A stretch of 64,000 nt of DNA from RGIG3159 sp034927685 (GCA_034927685.1 JAYFPO010000013.1:80460-144459), one strand, 5' to 3'; counted from the stretch's first letter, positions 1 to 9,506 are shown. The notes: generated by a model from the letters alone, not told the origin. Program-made: numbers and translations.

Positions 1-418
1 GGGGGAAATCGCCCTGCTCCGGATGCCGCAGATCATAATATCACAAATCCGGCAATTCGTCAACAGAAAACCTCTCACGAAAAAAATCGAAAAAATATGA
101 ATCGGACGCATGAAAAAATGAATCGACTCGGTCGCCGGTTTCGCCGCGGCACAGTCTGCGGAGACGATTTTGGCAGCAAACATTCCATGCGTGTCCGGAA
201 GCAGCCGTTGACAATAATTTTCATAGATTTTACGGTTACGAAGAGTTATCAACACTGTACACAAGTTTATGCACAGGGAGAATCTTGAATTTTCGGCATA
301 TAGCGAAGCTTTTACCCCAAACCCTGACCCACACCCGCATCGCAGCGAGCATCCGTCGTCCATTCGGAAGCGGTTTACATAAAGCATCAAATTGCCACGG
401 TATGTGAGTATTTTAGTC
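1..418. other. gene-free left edge, with two DnaA-box-like nonamers
   Basis: I see no convincing gene here; the short open frames lack ribosome sites and recognisable protein character. The stretch is AT-richer than its surroundings. It holds two nonamers each one base off the DnaA box TTATCCACA: TTATCAACA at 246-254 and TTATGCACA at 267-275, about 21 bases apart. A TTGACA at 208-213 has no good -10 partner. It could be an upstream region of a gene outside the window. Confidence 0.4.
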
Positions 419-459
419 AAAAAAAACGCATGCAGGATGAGCATCTTCATCCTGCATGC
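419..459 (-). terminator. intrinsic terminator after tsaD
   Basis: A perfect 12-bp stem (428-439 with 448-459, GCATGCAGGATG) is followed in the minus direction by G and eight T. It lies six bases past the tsaD stop and closes the long minus-strand operon. Confidence 0.93.
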
Positions 460-464
460 AGCGT

Positions 465-1481
465 TCACATTTGTTCGCCAATCAGACTTTTTGTGGCGTA
501 GCCGTTGAGACTTTGGTCCGCCAGGTTTCCCGCCAGATACTCATAATAGCCCTGGCTTCCGATCATCGCGCCGTTGTCACCGCAGAGGGACAGGGGCGGC
601 AGATAGAGCGCCGCGCCCGCGAGACCGGCATGACGCTCAAAATCGGCGCGGATTCTGGAGTTGGCAGCGACGCCGCCGGCAACGGCCAGTCGTTTGTAGC
701 CAGTCCTCCGCAAAGCCTCTATGGTACGCGGCACCAGCATGTCGCTGACCGCGCGGGAAAAGCTCGCACAAAGGGACGGAATGTCCAGCGGTTCCTCCCG
801 CTGGGCCGCGTTGTGAATCAGGTTCAGCGTCGCAGTCTTGAGCCCGGAAAAGGACATATCCAGCGGATTGCCGGAGAGCTTGGGCTGCGGCAGCAGATAC
901 TTTTTCTCGTCGCCCTCGCGCGCCGCCCGGTCAAGCGCCGCGCCGCCCGGATAGGGCATTCCCAGCACCCGCGCCACCTTGTCGAAGCACTCCCCTGCTG
1001 CGTCGTCGCGGGTGGAACCGAGAATCTCCAGTTCCGTATAGCCCTGCACGTCCACAATCATGGTGTGTCCGCCGGAGACGATCAGGCAAAGGAAGGGCGG
1101 CTCCAGCTCGGGATAGGCCAGATAGTTGGCGGCAATGTGGCCCTTCAGATGGTGAACCGGAATCAGGGGCACGCCGAGGCCATAGGCAGCCGCTTTGGCG
1201 AAATTCACGCCCACCAGAACCGCGCCGATCAGGCCGGGCGCATAGGTTACCGCCACGGCGTCGATATCGCCGCGCCGCAGACCCGCGCGGTCCAACGCCT
1301 CGTCCGCCAGCGGATAGATGGCCTCAATGTGCTTGCGGGAAGCAATTTCCGGCACCACGCCGCCGTACTCCCGGTGTAGCGCCACCTGCGACGCAATGCA
1401 GTCCGAGAGAATTTCACGCCCGTCCCGGACGATGGCAACCGCCGTCTCGTCACAGGAGGATTCCACCGCTAAAATGTTCAT
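465..1481 (-). CDS. tsaD: tRNA N6-adenosine threonylcarbamoyltransferase TsaD
   Basis: TsaD transfers the threonylcarbamoyl group from threonylcarbamoyl-AMP to A37 of ANN-decoding tRNAs (t6A), working in the cytoplasm with TsaB and TsaE. The 338-residue product has the usual family length, opens with the ASKHA-fold segment MNILAVESSCDET, and carries the metal-binding HxxxH (His111, His115 in HHLKGH) and a C-terminal GGVAANSRIR segment. The ATG at 1481 is preceded by GAAAGGA at a normal distance, so longer readings are rejected. It overlaps the rimI stop by four bases, implying translational coupling, and is the last gene of the operon. tsaB and tsaE are not in the window. Confidence 0.96.
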   Translation of the reverse strand: MNILAVESSCDETAVAIVRDGREILSDCIASQVALHREYGGVVPEIASRKHIEAIYPLADEALDRAGLRRGDIDAVAVTYAPGLIGAVLVGVNFAKAAAYGLGVPLIPVHHLKGHIAANYLAYPELEPPFLCLIVSGGHTMIVDVQGYTELEILGSTRDDAAGECFDKVARVLGMPYPGGAALDRAAREGDEKKYLLPQPKLSGNPLDMSFSGLKTATLNLIHNAAQREEPLDIPSLCASFSRAVSDMLVPRTIEALRRTGYKRLAVAGGVAANSRIRADFERHAGLAGAALYLPPLSLCGDNGAMIGSQGYYEYLAGNLADQSLNGYATKSLIGEQM

Positions 1482-1918
1482 ATGGTCAGATCCTTTCGAT
1501 AGAGCTCCGCATCCTCCGTGGGCTGCCGGTAATAGCGGGGCCTGCGGCCGACGAGTTGAAAGCCCAGAGACCCGTAGAGCCCCCGAGCCGCCTCGTTGGA
1601 GGCCCGCACCTCCAGGGTCAGCGATACGGCGTTTTGGGCACGCAGCGCCTCCGAAAGCGCCTGCGTCAGGATCCTGCCGATTCCTCGCCGCCGGTATGCT
1701 TCCCCCACCGCCAGATTCATCATGTCGCTCTCTCCCAGCACAGTCTGGCTGCCGATATAGCCGAGCACCGCGTCGTCCTCCGCCGCAACCAGCCACAGGC
1801 TCAGGGGGTTTTGCAGCTCGCTTTGCAGCGAAAGTTCACTCCACGGCGCGGAGAAGCATTGCCGCTCCAGCGCCGCGATCTGCGGGATATGCGCCTCCCG
1901 CATGGGTACTATTTTCAT
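1478..1918 (-). CDS. rimI: ribosomal protein S18-alanine N-acetyltransferase RimI
   Basis: This is a GNAT-family acetyltransferase of 146 residues. The family acetylates the N-terminal alanine of ribosomal protein S18 from acetyl-CoA. The acetyl-CoA loop is visible as RRRGIG near residues 76-81, followed by the typical LEVRASNEAARGLYGSLGF segment of RimI. The start overlaps the polA stop and the stop overlaps the tsaD start, each in the ATGA manner. The rimI-tsaD pairing is widespread in Firmicutes and supports the RimI call over a generic GNAT enzyme. S18 as the substrate here is family inference. Confidence 0.9.
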   Translation of the reverse strand: MKIVPMREAHIPQIAALERQCFSAPWSELSLQSELQNPLSLWLVAAEDDAVLGYIGSQTVLGESDMMNLAVGEAYRRRGIGRILTQALSEALRAQNAVSLTLEVRASNEAARGLYGSLGFQLVGRRPRYYRQPTEDAELYRKDLTI

Positions 1919-4437
1919 GCCTTCGCCTCATACCAGCTCGTCCCCGCCGCGGCCTCCGCCGTCAGCGGAACGCGGAGCGTGGCCGCCTGCTCCATCTCGC
2001 GGCGGACCAGCGTCTTGACCGTCTCCGCCTCCGCTACCGGGCATTCGACAATCAGCTCGTCGTGGACCTGCAGCACCAGCCGCGCCTCCAGCCCTGCGGT
2101 ACGCAGTGCCGCGGAGACCCGCAGCATGGCAAGCTTGATGATGTCGGCGGCGGTCCCCTGGATGGGCGTGTTCAGTGCCATGCGTTCGCCCATGGACCGG
2201 ATATTGAAGTTGCTGCTTTTGAGTTCCGGCAGGCTGCGGCGGCGCCCATAGAGTGTCGTCACAAATCCTTGGCGTTTCGCATTCTCCACGATGTCGTGCA
2301 TATAGGCCCGGACGCCGGAAAAGCGCCGCAGATAGCTCTCAATATATTCCTCCGCCTCCCAGGGGGAGACGCCGATATCCTGGGAAAGCGACCATTTGGA
2401 AATGCCGTAAACGATGCCAAAGTTGACCGCCTTGGCGCTGCGCCGCATCCGCGGCGTCACCTCACCCACCGGCACGCCGAACACCTGCGAAGCCGTCACG
2501 GTGTGGAAGTCCGCACCGCTTAAAAACGCCTGCTGCATCGCCTGGTCGTCCGCGATATGGGCAAGCACACGCAGCTCGATCTGGCTGTAGTCGGCATCCA
2601 CCAGCACGCAGCCCGGCCTTGGCACAAACATCTTCCGAATTTCGCTGCCCAACTCCGTCCGCACCGGGATATTCTGGAGGTTCGGCTCCGTGGATGACAA
2701 TCGGCCCGTGGCCGTGACCATGTTCTGGAAGGTGGTGTGAATTCTGCCGTCCTCCGCAATCACCTTCAGCAGGCCGTCGGCGTAGGTGGATTTCAGCTTG
2801 CTGAGCTGCCGGAAATTCAGAATTTCCTCGACGATCGGGTCCTCGCCCCGCAGCTTTTCCAGCACGTCTGCGTTGGTGGAATAGCCGGTCTTTGTCTTCT
2901 TTCCGCCCTTTAATCCCATTTTCCCGAACAGAATATCGCCAAGCTGCCTGGGAGAATTGACGTTGAATTCCTCTCCCGCGTAGGCAAAAATCGCGGACTG
3001 GGACGCCGCAAGCCGCTCCGTCAGCATGGCGCCGAACGCCTCCAGCTGCCCCCGGTCGACCAGAACGCCAGTTTCCTCCATGTCGGCCAGGACCGCGCAG
3101 AGCGGCAGGTCGATTTCGTCGTAGACCCTCGTCAGGTCGCCGTCCCGAAGGCCGGCTTCCAGCACCGGCCACAGCGCATACAGTGCGGCGCACCGTTCTC
3201 CGAGACTGTCCGGCACCGCACCTTTCAGATAGGACGCAGCCAGCCGCTGCGCGCTGTAATCTGTTTCCGTTGGATTGAGCACATAGCCCGCGAGCGCCGT
3301 GTCAAATACTGCGGCTGGCCGCTGCAAACCCTGCCGGTCCAACGCGCGGCAGAGACGCTTGCAGTCCTCGCAGATCAGCGGCGACGCGCCGCCCAGAAGC
3401 CGCGCAACATAGTCTGGGTCGAACTCTGCCTCGCAGACGCCCGTCTCCGTCGCGGCGGCAATCCTGCCCCCGTCCGCGGAAACCAACAGGGCGCAGGCCC
3501 CGGACGGCTCCGGCAGCGCTGCAAGAGTCGGCAGCCTGGGCGGCTCCTGTGTCGGTGTGGGCGCGTCGTCCGCCTCCAACAGGCGGTACCGTTCGATCAG
3601 CTTTCGGAATTCCAGCTTCTGGAAGAGGCGCAGCAGTGCCGCCCTGTCCGGCTCCTTCGCGAGACAGCAATCCGGCGTGAACGTAATGGGCGCGTCGCAG
3701 CGGATGGTGGCAAGCTCATAGGAGAGATACGCCGCGTTCCGGTCGTTTTCCAGCTTTTTGCGGAGATTTTCCTTGATCTCATCCAGATGGGCGTAGACGC
3801 CGTCCAGCGTTCCGAAGCGAAGCAGGAGGTCCGTGGCCGTCTTGGGACCGACGCCGGCCACGCCGGGAATGTTGTCGGAGCTGTCGCCCATCAGCGCCTT
3901 CAGGTCGACCATCCGCTCCGGCGCGAAGCCGTACTCGTCCCGGAAGATCTCCTCCGTATAGAGGGTTGCCGTGGTCTGGCCGGGACGGGAGATGATGAGC
4001 TTGATATGGACGCAGCCATCGATGAGCTGAAGGCTGTCCCGGTCGCCAGTGACGATCACGCACTCCCAGCCCCGCGCACAGCACTGCTTGCCGACGGTGC
4101 CCAGCACGTCGTCGGCCTCCCAGCCCTCGCAGGCGTAAATGGGAATCCGCATGGCCGTCAGCACCTCCTTCATGAGGGGCATCTGCATGGCCAGCTCGTC
4201 CGGCATGGGGTGGCGGGTGGCCTTGTAGCCCTCGTAGCGCAGGTGCCGGAAGGTGGGCGCCTTCAGGTCGAAGGCCACGCAGAGCGCGTCCGGCATCTCC
4301 TCCGTCCGCAGCTTTTCCAGAATGGTCAGAAAGCCGAAAATCGCGTTTGTGGAGATTCCCTCGCGGGTCGTCAGCGGGCGAACGCCATAAAACGCCCGGT
4401 TCATCATGCTGTTGCCGTCCAGAATCATCAGTTTCAT
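1915..4437 (-). CDS. polA: DNA polymerase I
   Basis: DNA polymerase I fills gaps and removes RNA primers in replication and repair. The 840-residue protein starts MKLMILDGNSM and has an N-terminal 5' nuclease domain (about 1-290) with the helix-hairpin-helix GVGPKTA. A middle region of weak similarity stands in place of the 3'-5' exonuclease; I do not see an intact DEDD set, as is common in Firmicute PolA. The C-terminal polymerase domain shows motif A DADYSQIELR, the O-helix RRSAKAVNFGIVYG and motif C VHDEL. The ATG at 4437 follows AAGGAGAG, while the reading can be extended upstream without a ribosome site. A GC-rich hairpin separates it from cysS. Confidence 0.97.
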   Translation of the reverse strand: MKLMILDGNSMMNRAFYGVRPLTTREGISTNAIFGFLTILEKLRTEEMPDALCVAFDLKAPTFRHLRYEGYKATRHPMPDELAMQMPLMKEVLTAMRIPIYACEGWEADDVLGTVGKQCCARGWECVIVTGDRDSLQLIDGCVHIKLIISRPGQTTATLYTEEIFRDEYGFAPERMVDLKALMGDSSDNIPGVAGVGPKTATDLLLRFGTLDGVYAHLDEIKENLRKKLENDRNAAYLSYELATIRCDAPITFTPDCCLAKEPDRAALLRLFQKLEFRKLIERYRLLEADDAPTPTQEPPRLPTLAALPEPSGACALLVSADGGRIAAATETGVCEAEFDPDYVARLLGGASPLICEDCKRLCRALDRQGLQRPAAVFDTALAGYVLNPTETDYSAQRLAASYLKGAVPDSLGERCAALYALWPVLEAGLRDGDLTRVYDEIDLPLCAVLADMEETGVLVDRGQLEAFGAMLTERLAASQSAIFAYAGEEFNVNSPRQLGDILFGKMGLKGGKKTKTGYSTNADVLEKLRGEDPIVEEILNFRQLSKLKSTYADGLLKVIAEDGRIHTTFQNMVTATGRLSSTEPNLQNIPVRTELGSEIRKMFVPRPGCVLVDADYSQIELRVLAHIADDQAMQQAFLSGADFHTVTASQVFGVPVGEVTPRMRRSAKAVNFGIVYGISKWSLSQDIGVSPWEAEEYIESYLRRFSGVRAYMHDIVENAKRQGFVTTLYGRRRSLPELKSSNFNIRSMGERMALNTPIQGTAADIIKLAMLRVSAALRTAGLEARLVLQVHDELIVECPVAEAETVKTLVRREMEQAATLRVPLTAEAAAGTSWYEAKA

Positions 4438-4458
4438 AGCCGCTCTCCTTACAGGAAA

Positions 4459-4480
4459 GGGCGCGGGTCGCCCCGCGCCC
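4459..4480. other. GC-rich hairpin between cysS and polA
   Basis: GGGCGCGGG pairs with CCCGCGCCC across a short loop. In the minus direction no T run follows, so it probably does not end transcription; on the plus side it is followed by AAATTTTCGTTTTTT. It may act as an RNA processing or stability element between two minus-strand genes. Confidence 0.5.
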
Positions 4481-4499
4481 AAATTTTCGTTTTTTACCG

Positions 4500-5924
4500 T
4501 TATACGCGCTTCCACTTTGTGCCCTGCGGCGTGTCGATAATCTCCACGCCCATGGCCTTCAGTTCGTCGCGAATCCGGTCGGCCTCCGCAAAGTTTTTGG
4601 CTTTCTTGGCCGCGGCACGGTCGGCGATCAAGCCGTCGACGACAGGATCCCGCTCCTCAGCCTCCTCCGCCTGTTTGGCCTTCTCCCGCAGTTTCGCAGC
4701 CCCGTCCAACAGGTTCAGAGACAGGACACGGTCAAAATCGGCCAGCGCCGCAAGCCTGGTCGCGTCGTTCGTCTTTGCCTTCAGCACATCATAGAGCGCA
4801 GTGATGGCGAGGGACGTGTTGAGATCCGCGTCCATGGCCTTCCGGAAACGGGCCTGTAGCGCCTCCAGCGCCGCCTGATCCACGCTGTCGCCGGCATCCG
4901 GGTCGAGCGCGGCAATCTTCTCGATCAGCTTGCCGTAAGCCGCCGCCGCGTTGTCCAGATTCTCGTAGGAAAACACCAGATTTTTACGGTAGTGGGACTG
5001 CAGGCAGAAAAAGCGGTAGAGAATCGGGTCATAACCCTTGCTTTCCAGCAGGGAGACCGTCAAAAACTCGCCCTTGGACTTGGACATCTTGCCGTCCTCG
5101 GTATTGAGGTGCAGCACATGGAACCAGAAATTGCACCACTTATGTCCCAGGTAGGACTCGGACTGGGCAATTTCGTTCGTGTGGTGCGGGAAGGCGTTGT
5201 CAATGCCGCCGCAGTGGATATCCAGGTCGCCGCCCAGGTGCTTCATGGAGATGCCGGAGCACTCGATGTGCCAGCCGGGGTACCCCACGCCCCAGGGAGA
5301 ATCCCACTTGAGGGCCTGATCCTCGAACTTGGACTTGGTGAACCAAAGCACAAAGTCGTTTTTGTTGTGCTTGTTCAGGTCCTCCTCCACGCCCTCGCGG
5401 ACGCCAACGGCGAGGTTTTCCTCATCGTGTTCGTTAAAAATGTAGTATTTTTCCAGCTTGGAGGTGTCAAAATAGACGTTGCCGCCCGCCTGATAGGCAT
5501 AGCCGGTGGCCAACAGCTTTTCGATGATGATGATATACTCCCCAATGCAGTTGGTGGCGGGCTCTACCACGTCGGGACGTTTGATGTTGAGCTTCTTGCA
5601 GTCGTCGAAGAAGGCGTCCGTATAATATCCGGCGATCTCCATGACGGACTTGTGCTCCCGCCTCGCGCCCTTGAGCATTTTGTCCTCGCCCTCGTCGGCG
5701 TCGGAGGTCAGGTGCCCCACGTCAGTGATGTTCATGACCCGCTTGACGTTGTAGCCCAGATAGCGCAGATATTTTTCCAGCACGTCCTCCATGAGATAGG
5801 AGCGCAGATTGCCGATATGGGCAAAGTGGTACACCGTGGGTCCGCAGGTGTACATCTTGACGATGTCCGGATGGTTCGGAACAAACTCTTCCTTTTTATG
5901 GGTAGCGGAATTATATAAATACAT
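4500..5924 (-). CDS. cysS: cysteine--tRNA ligase
   Basis: Class I aminoacyl-tRNA synthetase that charges tRNA-Cys in the cytoplasm. It is 474 residues, close to the family norm. The HIGH motif appears as HIGN in PTVYHFAHIGNLRSY near the N terminus and the KMSKS loop as GKMSKSKG. Zinc ligands fit CGPTVY, the cysteine in WHIECSG, and HCGGIDNAFPHH. The C-terminal part carries the usual cysteinyl DALR-type helical domain. It sits between pgsA and polA in one direction with no promoter visible. No T-box leader is present, as expected for an internal operon gene. Confidence 0.97.
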   Translation of the reverse strand: MYLYNSATHKKEEFVPNHPDIVKMYTCGPTVYHFAHIGNLRSYLMEDVLEKYLRYLGYNVKRVMNITDVGHLTSDADEGEDKMLKGARREHKSVMEIAGYYTDAFFDDCKKLNIKRPDVVEPATNCIGEYIIIIEKLLATGYAYQAGGNVYFDTSKLEKYYIFNEHDEENLAVGVREGVEEDLNKHNKNDFVLWFTKSKFEDQALKWDSPWGVGYPGWHIECSGISMKHLGGDLDIHCGGIDNAFPHHTNEIAQSESYLGHKWCNFWFHVLHLNTEDGKMSKSKGEFLTVSLLESKGYDPILYRFFCLQSHYRKNLVFSYENLDNAAAAYGKLIEKIAALDPDAGDSVDQAALEALQARFRKAMDADLNTSLAITALYDVLKAKTNDATRLAALADFDRVLSLNLLDGAAKLREKAKQAEEAEERDPVVDGLIADRAAAKKAKNFAEADRIRDELKAMGVEIIDTPQGTKWKRV

Positions 5925-5949
5925 CTCGAATCCTCCCTGACGCGGCGGC

Positions 5950-6471
5950 CTACTTCTCTGAAAGGCCCAGCACGTCCCAGTTTTTCACGAAATACTCTGC
6001 GCCGGAATAGACCGTGGTCACAAGGATCACCACGACCACGATCCGGTCGAGCAGCGGCAGCCCGGGGAACACCAGCATGGCGCACAGGCCCACCATGGTC
6101 GTAGCGGTCTTGATCTTACCGGACCAGCCGGCGGCGATGACGCGCCCGCGCTCCACAGCCACCAGCCGCAGCCCTGTGACGGCGAACTCCCGGGCCAGCA
6201 CAAGCATTGCGCCCCAGGACGGGAAACGTCCCCACTCCACAAAGATCACGATGCAGGAGATGACCAGCAGCTTGTCGGCCAGCGGGTCCACAAACTTGCC
6301 GAAGTTGGAGACCTGATGATAGCGCCGCGCCACATAGCCGTCCAAAAAGTCCGTGACGCTGGCCAGCACAAACACGCCAAAGGCAACATAATTGTGCCCA
6401 AGAAGCAGAAAAACCATAAATACCGGAATCAGCGCGATGCGAACCAGGGTAATTTTACTTGCCGTTGTCAT
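5950..6471 (-). CDS. pgsA: CDP-diacylglycerol--glycerol-3-phosphate 3-phosphatidyltransferase
   Basis: Integral membrane enzyme making phosphatidylglycerol phosphate, the committed step to phosphatidylglycerol and cardiolipin. The 173-residue protein has the CDP-alcohol phosphatidyltransferase signature spread over DFLDGYVARRYHQVSNFGKF and the following VDPLADK, with its aspartates intact, and about four to five hydrophobic segments. It starts three bases after the rimO stop. The family also includes phosphatidylserine and cardiolipin synthases; the length and the place after rimO and recA fit PgsA. Confidence 0.93.
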   Translation of the reverse strand: MTTASKITLVRIALIPVFMVFLLLGHNYVAFGVFVLASVTDFLDGYVARRYHQVSNFGKFVDPLADKLLVISCIVIFVEWGRFPSWGAMLVLAREFAVTGLRLVAVERGRVIAAGWSGKIKTATTMVGLCAMLVFPGLPLLDRIVVVVILVTTVYSGAEYFVKNWDVLGLSEK

Positions 6472-6474
6472 CTC

Positions 6475-7800
6475 TCATTCCTCCGTCACGGCGGCGCCCA
6501 TCGGGTCGCCGTCCTCCACGTCGCCGACGAGCACCTGTACGAACTCGCCCGCAGGCACCTCCCGCTCGCTGGTGAAGAATACATGGCCGTCGATCTCCGG
6601 CGAGTCGGCAAAGGAGCGTCCGTAACAGAGGCCGTTCTCCTTCCCCTCGCAGAGCACCTCGAGCGTCTCGCCGATGAGGCTGCGGCTGTAGTCCTCCATG
6701 ATGCCCTGCTGCAGGCTCTCCAGCAGTTCCGCCCGGCGCTCCGCCACCTCGCGGGGCGGATACTCCATCGCCGCAGCGGCGGTCCCCTCCTCCGGCGAAA
6801 ATACGAAGGTACCAACGCGTTCCAGGCGGAACTCCTTCAGGAATTCACACAGCTCCTCAAATTCCGTCTCGCCCTCGCCGGGCAGACCGGCGATCAGGCT
6901 GGTGCGCAGCACCACGCCTGGAATTTTTGCCCGCAGTTCCCGCAGAAGGCGTTCCAGATAGGCCTTGCTGCCGCGGCGGTTCATTTTTTTGAGAATCCCG
7001 TCGTTCACATGCTGGATGGGAATATCAAGATATTTGACAATTTTCGGCTCTGACGCGATGGCGTCCACGATCTCGTCTACCATGTCCTCCGGATAGAGGT
7101 AGTGAATCCGAACCCAGTGAATGCCATCGATTCGGCAAAGGCCATGCAGCAGTTCCGGCAGCATATGCCGCCCCGTCAGGTCCATGCCGTAGCGGCTGGT
7201 GTCCTGGGCCACCACGATCAGCTCTTTGACGCCGCCTGCCGCCAGATTCCGCGCCTCTTCCAGAATATCGTCCATGGTGCGGCTGCGATATTTCCCCCGC
7301 AGCTTCGGAATGACGCAGTAGCTGCAATGGTTGTCGCAGCCCTCCGCGATGGTCAGATAGGCGTAGTAGCCCGGCGTGGTCAGAATCCGACCCGCCTCGT
7401 CCGCGGGCGCGTCGACGTCGCCGTATTCCTCGACGGTATGCCCCGCCAGCACCTGCGCCGCGGCCGACGCAATGTCGTAATAGCTGCCGGTGCCGAGGAT
7501 CCCGTCCACCTCCGGCATCTCCCGCAGGATCTCGCTCTGGTACCGCTGGGCCAGGCAGCCGGTGACGAGGATCTTCCCCACCGCGCCCTCCGCCTTCAGC
7601 ATGGCCATCTGCAAAATGTTGGAGATGGCTTCCTCCTTGGCGGATTCAATAAAGCCGCAGGTGTTGATGATGACAAGATCGCAGCCGTTGGGGTCCCCGG
7701 AGATGCGGTACCCCGCCTCCTGCAGACGGAACAGCATTTGTTCCGCGTTGACCTGATTTTTGGCGCAGCCCAGCGAGATCATGGATACGGTCCTCGTCAT
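6475..7800 (-). CDS. rimO: ribosomal protein S12 methylthiotransferase RimO
   Basis: Radical-SAM enzyme that adds a methylthio group to an aspartate of ribosomal protein S12. The 441-residue protein has the three family domains: an N-terminal UPF0004 domain with cysteines in SLGCAKN and INTCGFI; the radical-SAM core with the CxxxCxxC cluster in GCDNHCSYCVIPK; and a C-terminal TRAM-like domain. The YLDIPIQH segment favours RimO, though MiaB shares much of it; the SLGCAKN opening and NTCGFIESAKEE favour RimO over MiaB. It overlaps the recX end by four bases. Its target rpsL is at 46480-46905. Confidence 0.94.
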   Translation of the reverse strand: MTRTVSMISLGCAKNQVNAEQMLFRLQEAGYRISGDPNGCDLVIINTCGFIESAKEEAISNILQMAMLKAEGAVGKILVTGCLAQRYQSEILREMPEVDGILGTGSYYDIASAAAQVLAGHTVEEYGDVDAPADEAGRILTTPGYYAYLTIAEGCDNHCSYCVIPKLRGKYRSRTMDDILEEARNLAAGGVKELIVVAQDTSRYGMDLTGRHMLPELLHGLCRIDGIHWVRIHYLYPEDMVDEIVDAIASEPKIVKYLDIPIQHVNDGILKKMNRRGSKAYLERLLRELRAKIPGVVLRTSLIAGLPGEGETEFEELCEFLKEFRLERVGTFVFSPEEGTAAAAMEYPPREVAERRAELLESLQQGIMEDYSRSLIGETLEVLCEGKENGLCYGRSFADSPEIDGHVFFTSEREVPAGEFVQVLVGDVEDGDPMGAAVTEE

Positions 7801-8417
7801 ACTTCGTCCTCCAAAGACACCTGACGTCTGGCGAGCGCGGCGCGGATTTCTTCCCAGCCATAGCCCCGCCGAAAGAGAGCGTCAGTAATTTTTTTCAGTT
7901 CCTTCCGGTCCGGCTCACGGCGGCCCAGATGGGCGCTGAGATAGCGGTCAATCGCGTCGTCCATGCGCGGCATCGCGGCGAGCGCCTCGTCCCAAAGCTC
8001 CCTGCCGACGCCCTTTTCATAGAGCATCTGCCGGATGCGCGCCTTGCCGTAGCCCCGGGCCACGCCCCGCTCCACGATGCGGCGAGCTGCCTCCCGGTCG
8101 TCCAAAAGCTTCAGGCTCTCCAGCCACTGCACGGCCTCGTCGGCGTTCTCCTGGCTTTCGCCCTTCTGCCGCAGACGGCGGCGCAGCTCCTGCTTTGAGA
8201 CGCCGGAGGCCGCGACAATCCGCACGGCGCGCAGCTTCGCGGAGGCTTTTCCCGCCGCCTCGCGGATGCGGGAAAGGTCGTCGTCATCGAGCTCCAGGCC
8301 GGCGCGAAGCCCCAGATCCTCCGCCACGGTGGTCGGCACCCGCAGAGACGAACCGTCCTCCATACAGAGCTTTACCCGGTCGTGGGTCGCGGTGGCCTCA
8401 ATTTTCTCAAGTTTCAT
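7797..8417 (-). CDS. recX: regulatory protein RecX
   Basis: RecX binds inside RecA filaments and modulates recombinase activity. The 206-residue protein has helical three-helix repeats typical of the family, including ELRRRLRQKG and ARIRQMLYEKGVG. I chose the ATG at 8417 (MKLEKIEA), which overlaps the end of recA by 11 bases; no strong ribosome site precedes it, so translation is probably coupled to recA. A longer reading starting at 8447 would run deeper into recA and adds a non-conserved stretch. The place right after recA is decisive. Confidence 0.9.
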   Translation of the reverse strand: MKLEKIEATATHDRVKLCMEDGSSLRVPTTVAEDLGLRAGLELDDDDLSRIREAAGKASAKLRAVRIVAASGVSKQELRRRLRQKGESQENADEAVQWLESLKLLDDREAARRIVERGVARGYGKARIRQMLYEKGVGRELWDEALAAMPRMDDAIDRYLSAHLGRREPDRKELKKITDALFRRGYGWEEIRAALARRQVSLEDEV

Positions 8418-9504
8418 CGCTGAAGTCGTCGGCGGAGACGTCCACACCCTTCTCGGCCGGCTTGGCCTTGGCCTTGGCCGTCAGCTGATACAGATTCTCG
8501 CGGATTTTCGCTTCAATACTGTCGGCGACCTCAGGATGCTCCCTCAGGTAGATCTTCACATTGTCGCGGCCCTGGCCGATGCGTTCATCGCCGATGGAGA
8601 ACCAACTGCCGGACTTCTGGATGTAGCCCAGATCCACCGCGAGGTCCACCATCTCGCCGTACTTGGAAATGCCCTCGCCGTACATGATATCGAAGATTGC
8701 CTCCCGGAAGGGGGGTGCGACCTTATTTTTGATGACACGCGCACGGGTGCGGTTGCCGACGATGGTCGAGCCGTCCTTGATGGATTCGGTCTTGCGGATA
8801 TCAATTCGGACGGAAGCGTAGAACTTCAGGGCATTGCCGCCTGTGGTCGTCTCCGGATTGCCGTACATGACGCCGATCTTCATGCGGATCTGGTTGATAA
8901 AGATGACCACGCAGTTGGTCTTGGAGATGCTGCCCGCCAGCTTCCGCAGCGCCTGCGACATCAGCCGGGCCTGCAGGCCCACGAACGCGTCGCCCAGTTC
9001 CCCCTCGATCTCGCTTCTCGGCGTCAGTGCCGCAACGGAGTCCACAACAATGGCGTCCACCGCGCCGGAACGGACCAGCGCATCGGTAATCTCCAGCGCC
9101 TGTTCGCCGGTATCCGGCTGGGAAACCAACATGGAGTCGATGTTTACGCCCAGCGCCGCCGCGTACTCCGGGTCCAGCGCATGCTCCGCGTCGATAAAGG
9201 CCACCTCGCCGCCCAGCTTCTGTGCGGAGGCCAGGATGTGCAGCGCCAGCGTCGTCTTGCCGGAGGACTCGGGGCCGTAAATCTCTATGATTCTGCCGCG
9301 GGGTACGCCACCGATGCCCAGCGCCGCGTCCAGCGCCAGAGAACCGGTGGGGATGGCAGCAACGTTCATGTCCGGGCGGTCACCCAGCCGCATGACCGCA
9401 CCCTTGCCATAATTTTTCTCAATCTGCGCCAACGCTGTGTCCAACGCTTTTTTCTTATCCGACGCGGGAGCCGGCGCTTCGTAGGCTGGTTTCTTCGTTG
9501 CCAT
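8407..9504 (-). CDS. recA: recombinase RecA
   Basis: RecA forms filaments on single-stranded DNA, promotes strand exchange and triggers LexA self-cleavage. The 365-residue protein has the Walker A motif GPESSGKT at 77-84, the Walker B region DAIVVDSVAAL, the RecA signature ALKFYASVR and a short acidic tail. There is no intein. It starts two bases after the prmC stop, with an upstream ribosome site of the AAAGAGAGGG type. I see no LexA-type operator directly upstream, so recA appears to be expressed as an internal gene of a long operon. Confidence 0.98.
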   Translation of the reverse strand: MATKKPAYEAPAPASDKKKALDTALAQIEKNYGKGAVMRLGDRPDMNVAAIPTGSLALDAALGIGGVPRGRIIEIYGPESSGKTTLALHILASAQKLGGEVAFIDAEHALDPEYAAALGVNIDSMLVSQPDTGEQALEITDALVRSGAVDAIVVDSVAALTPRSEIEGELGDAFVGLQARLMSQALRKLAGSISKTNCVVIFINQIRMKIGVMYGNPETTTGGNALKFYASVRIDIRKTESIKDGSTIVGNRTRARVIKNKVAPPFREAIFDIMYGEGISKYGEMVDLAVDLGYIQKSGSWFSIGDERIGQGRDNVKIYLREHPEVADSIEAKIRENLYQLTAKAKAKPAEKGVDVSADDFSDET

Positions 9505-9506
9505 CG

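Noticed and set aside
97..288. A 63-codon plus-strand open frame at the left edge
   Set aside because: No ribosome site, no recognisable protein character, and the DnaA-box-like sites fall inside it; most likely chance.
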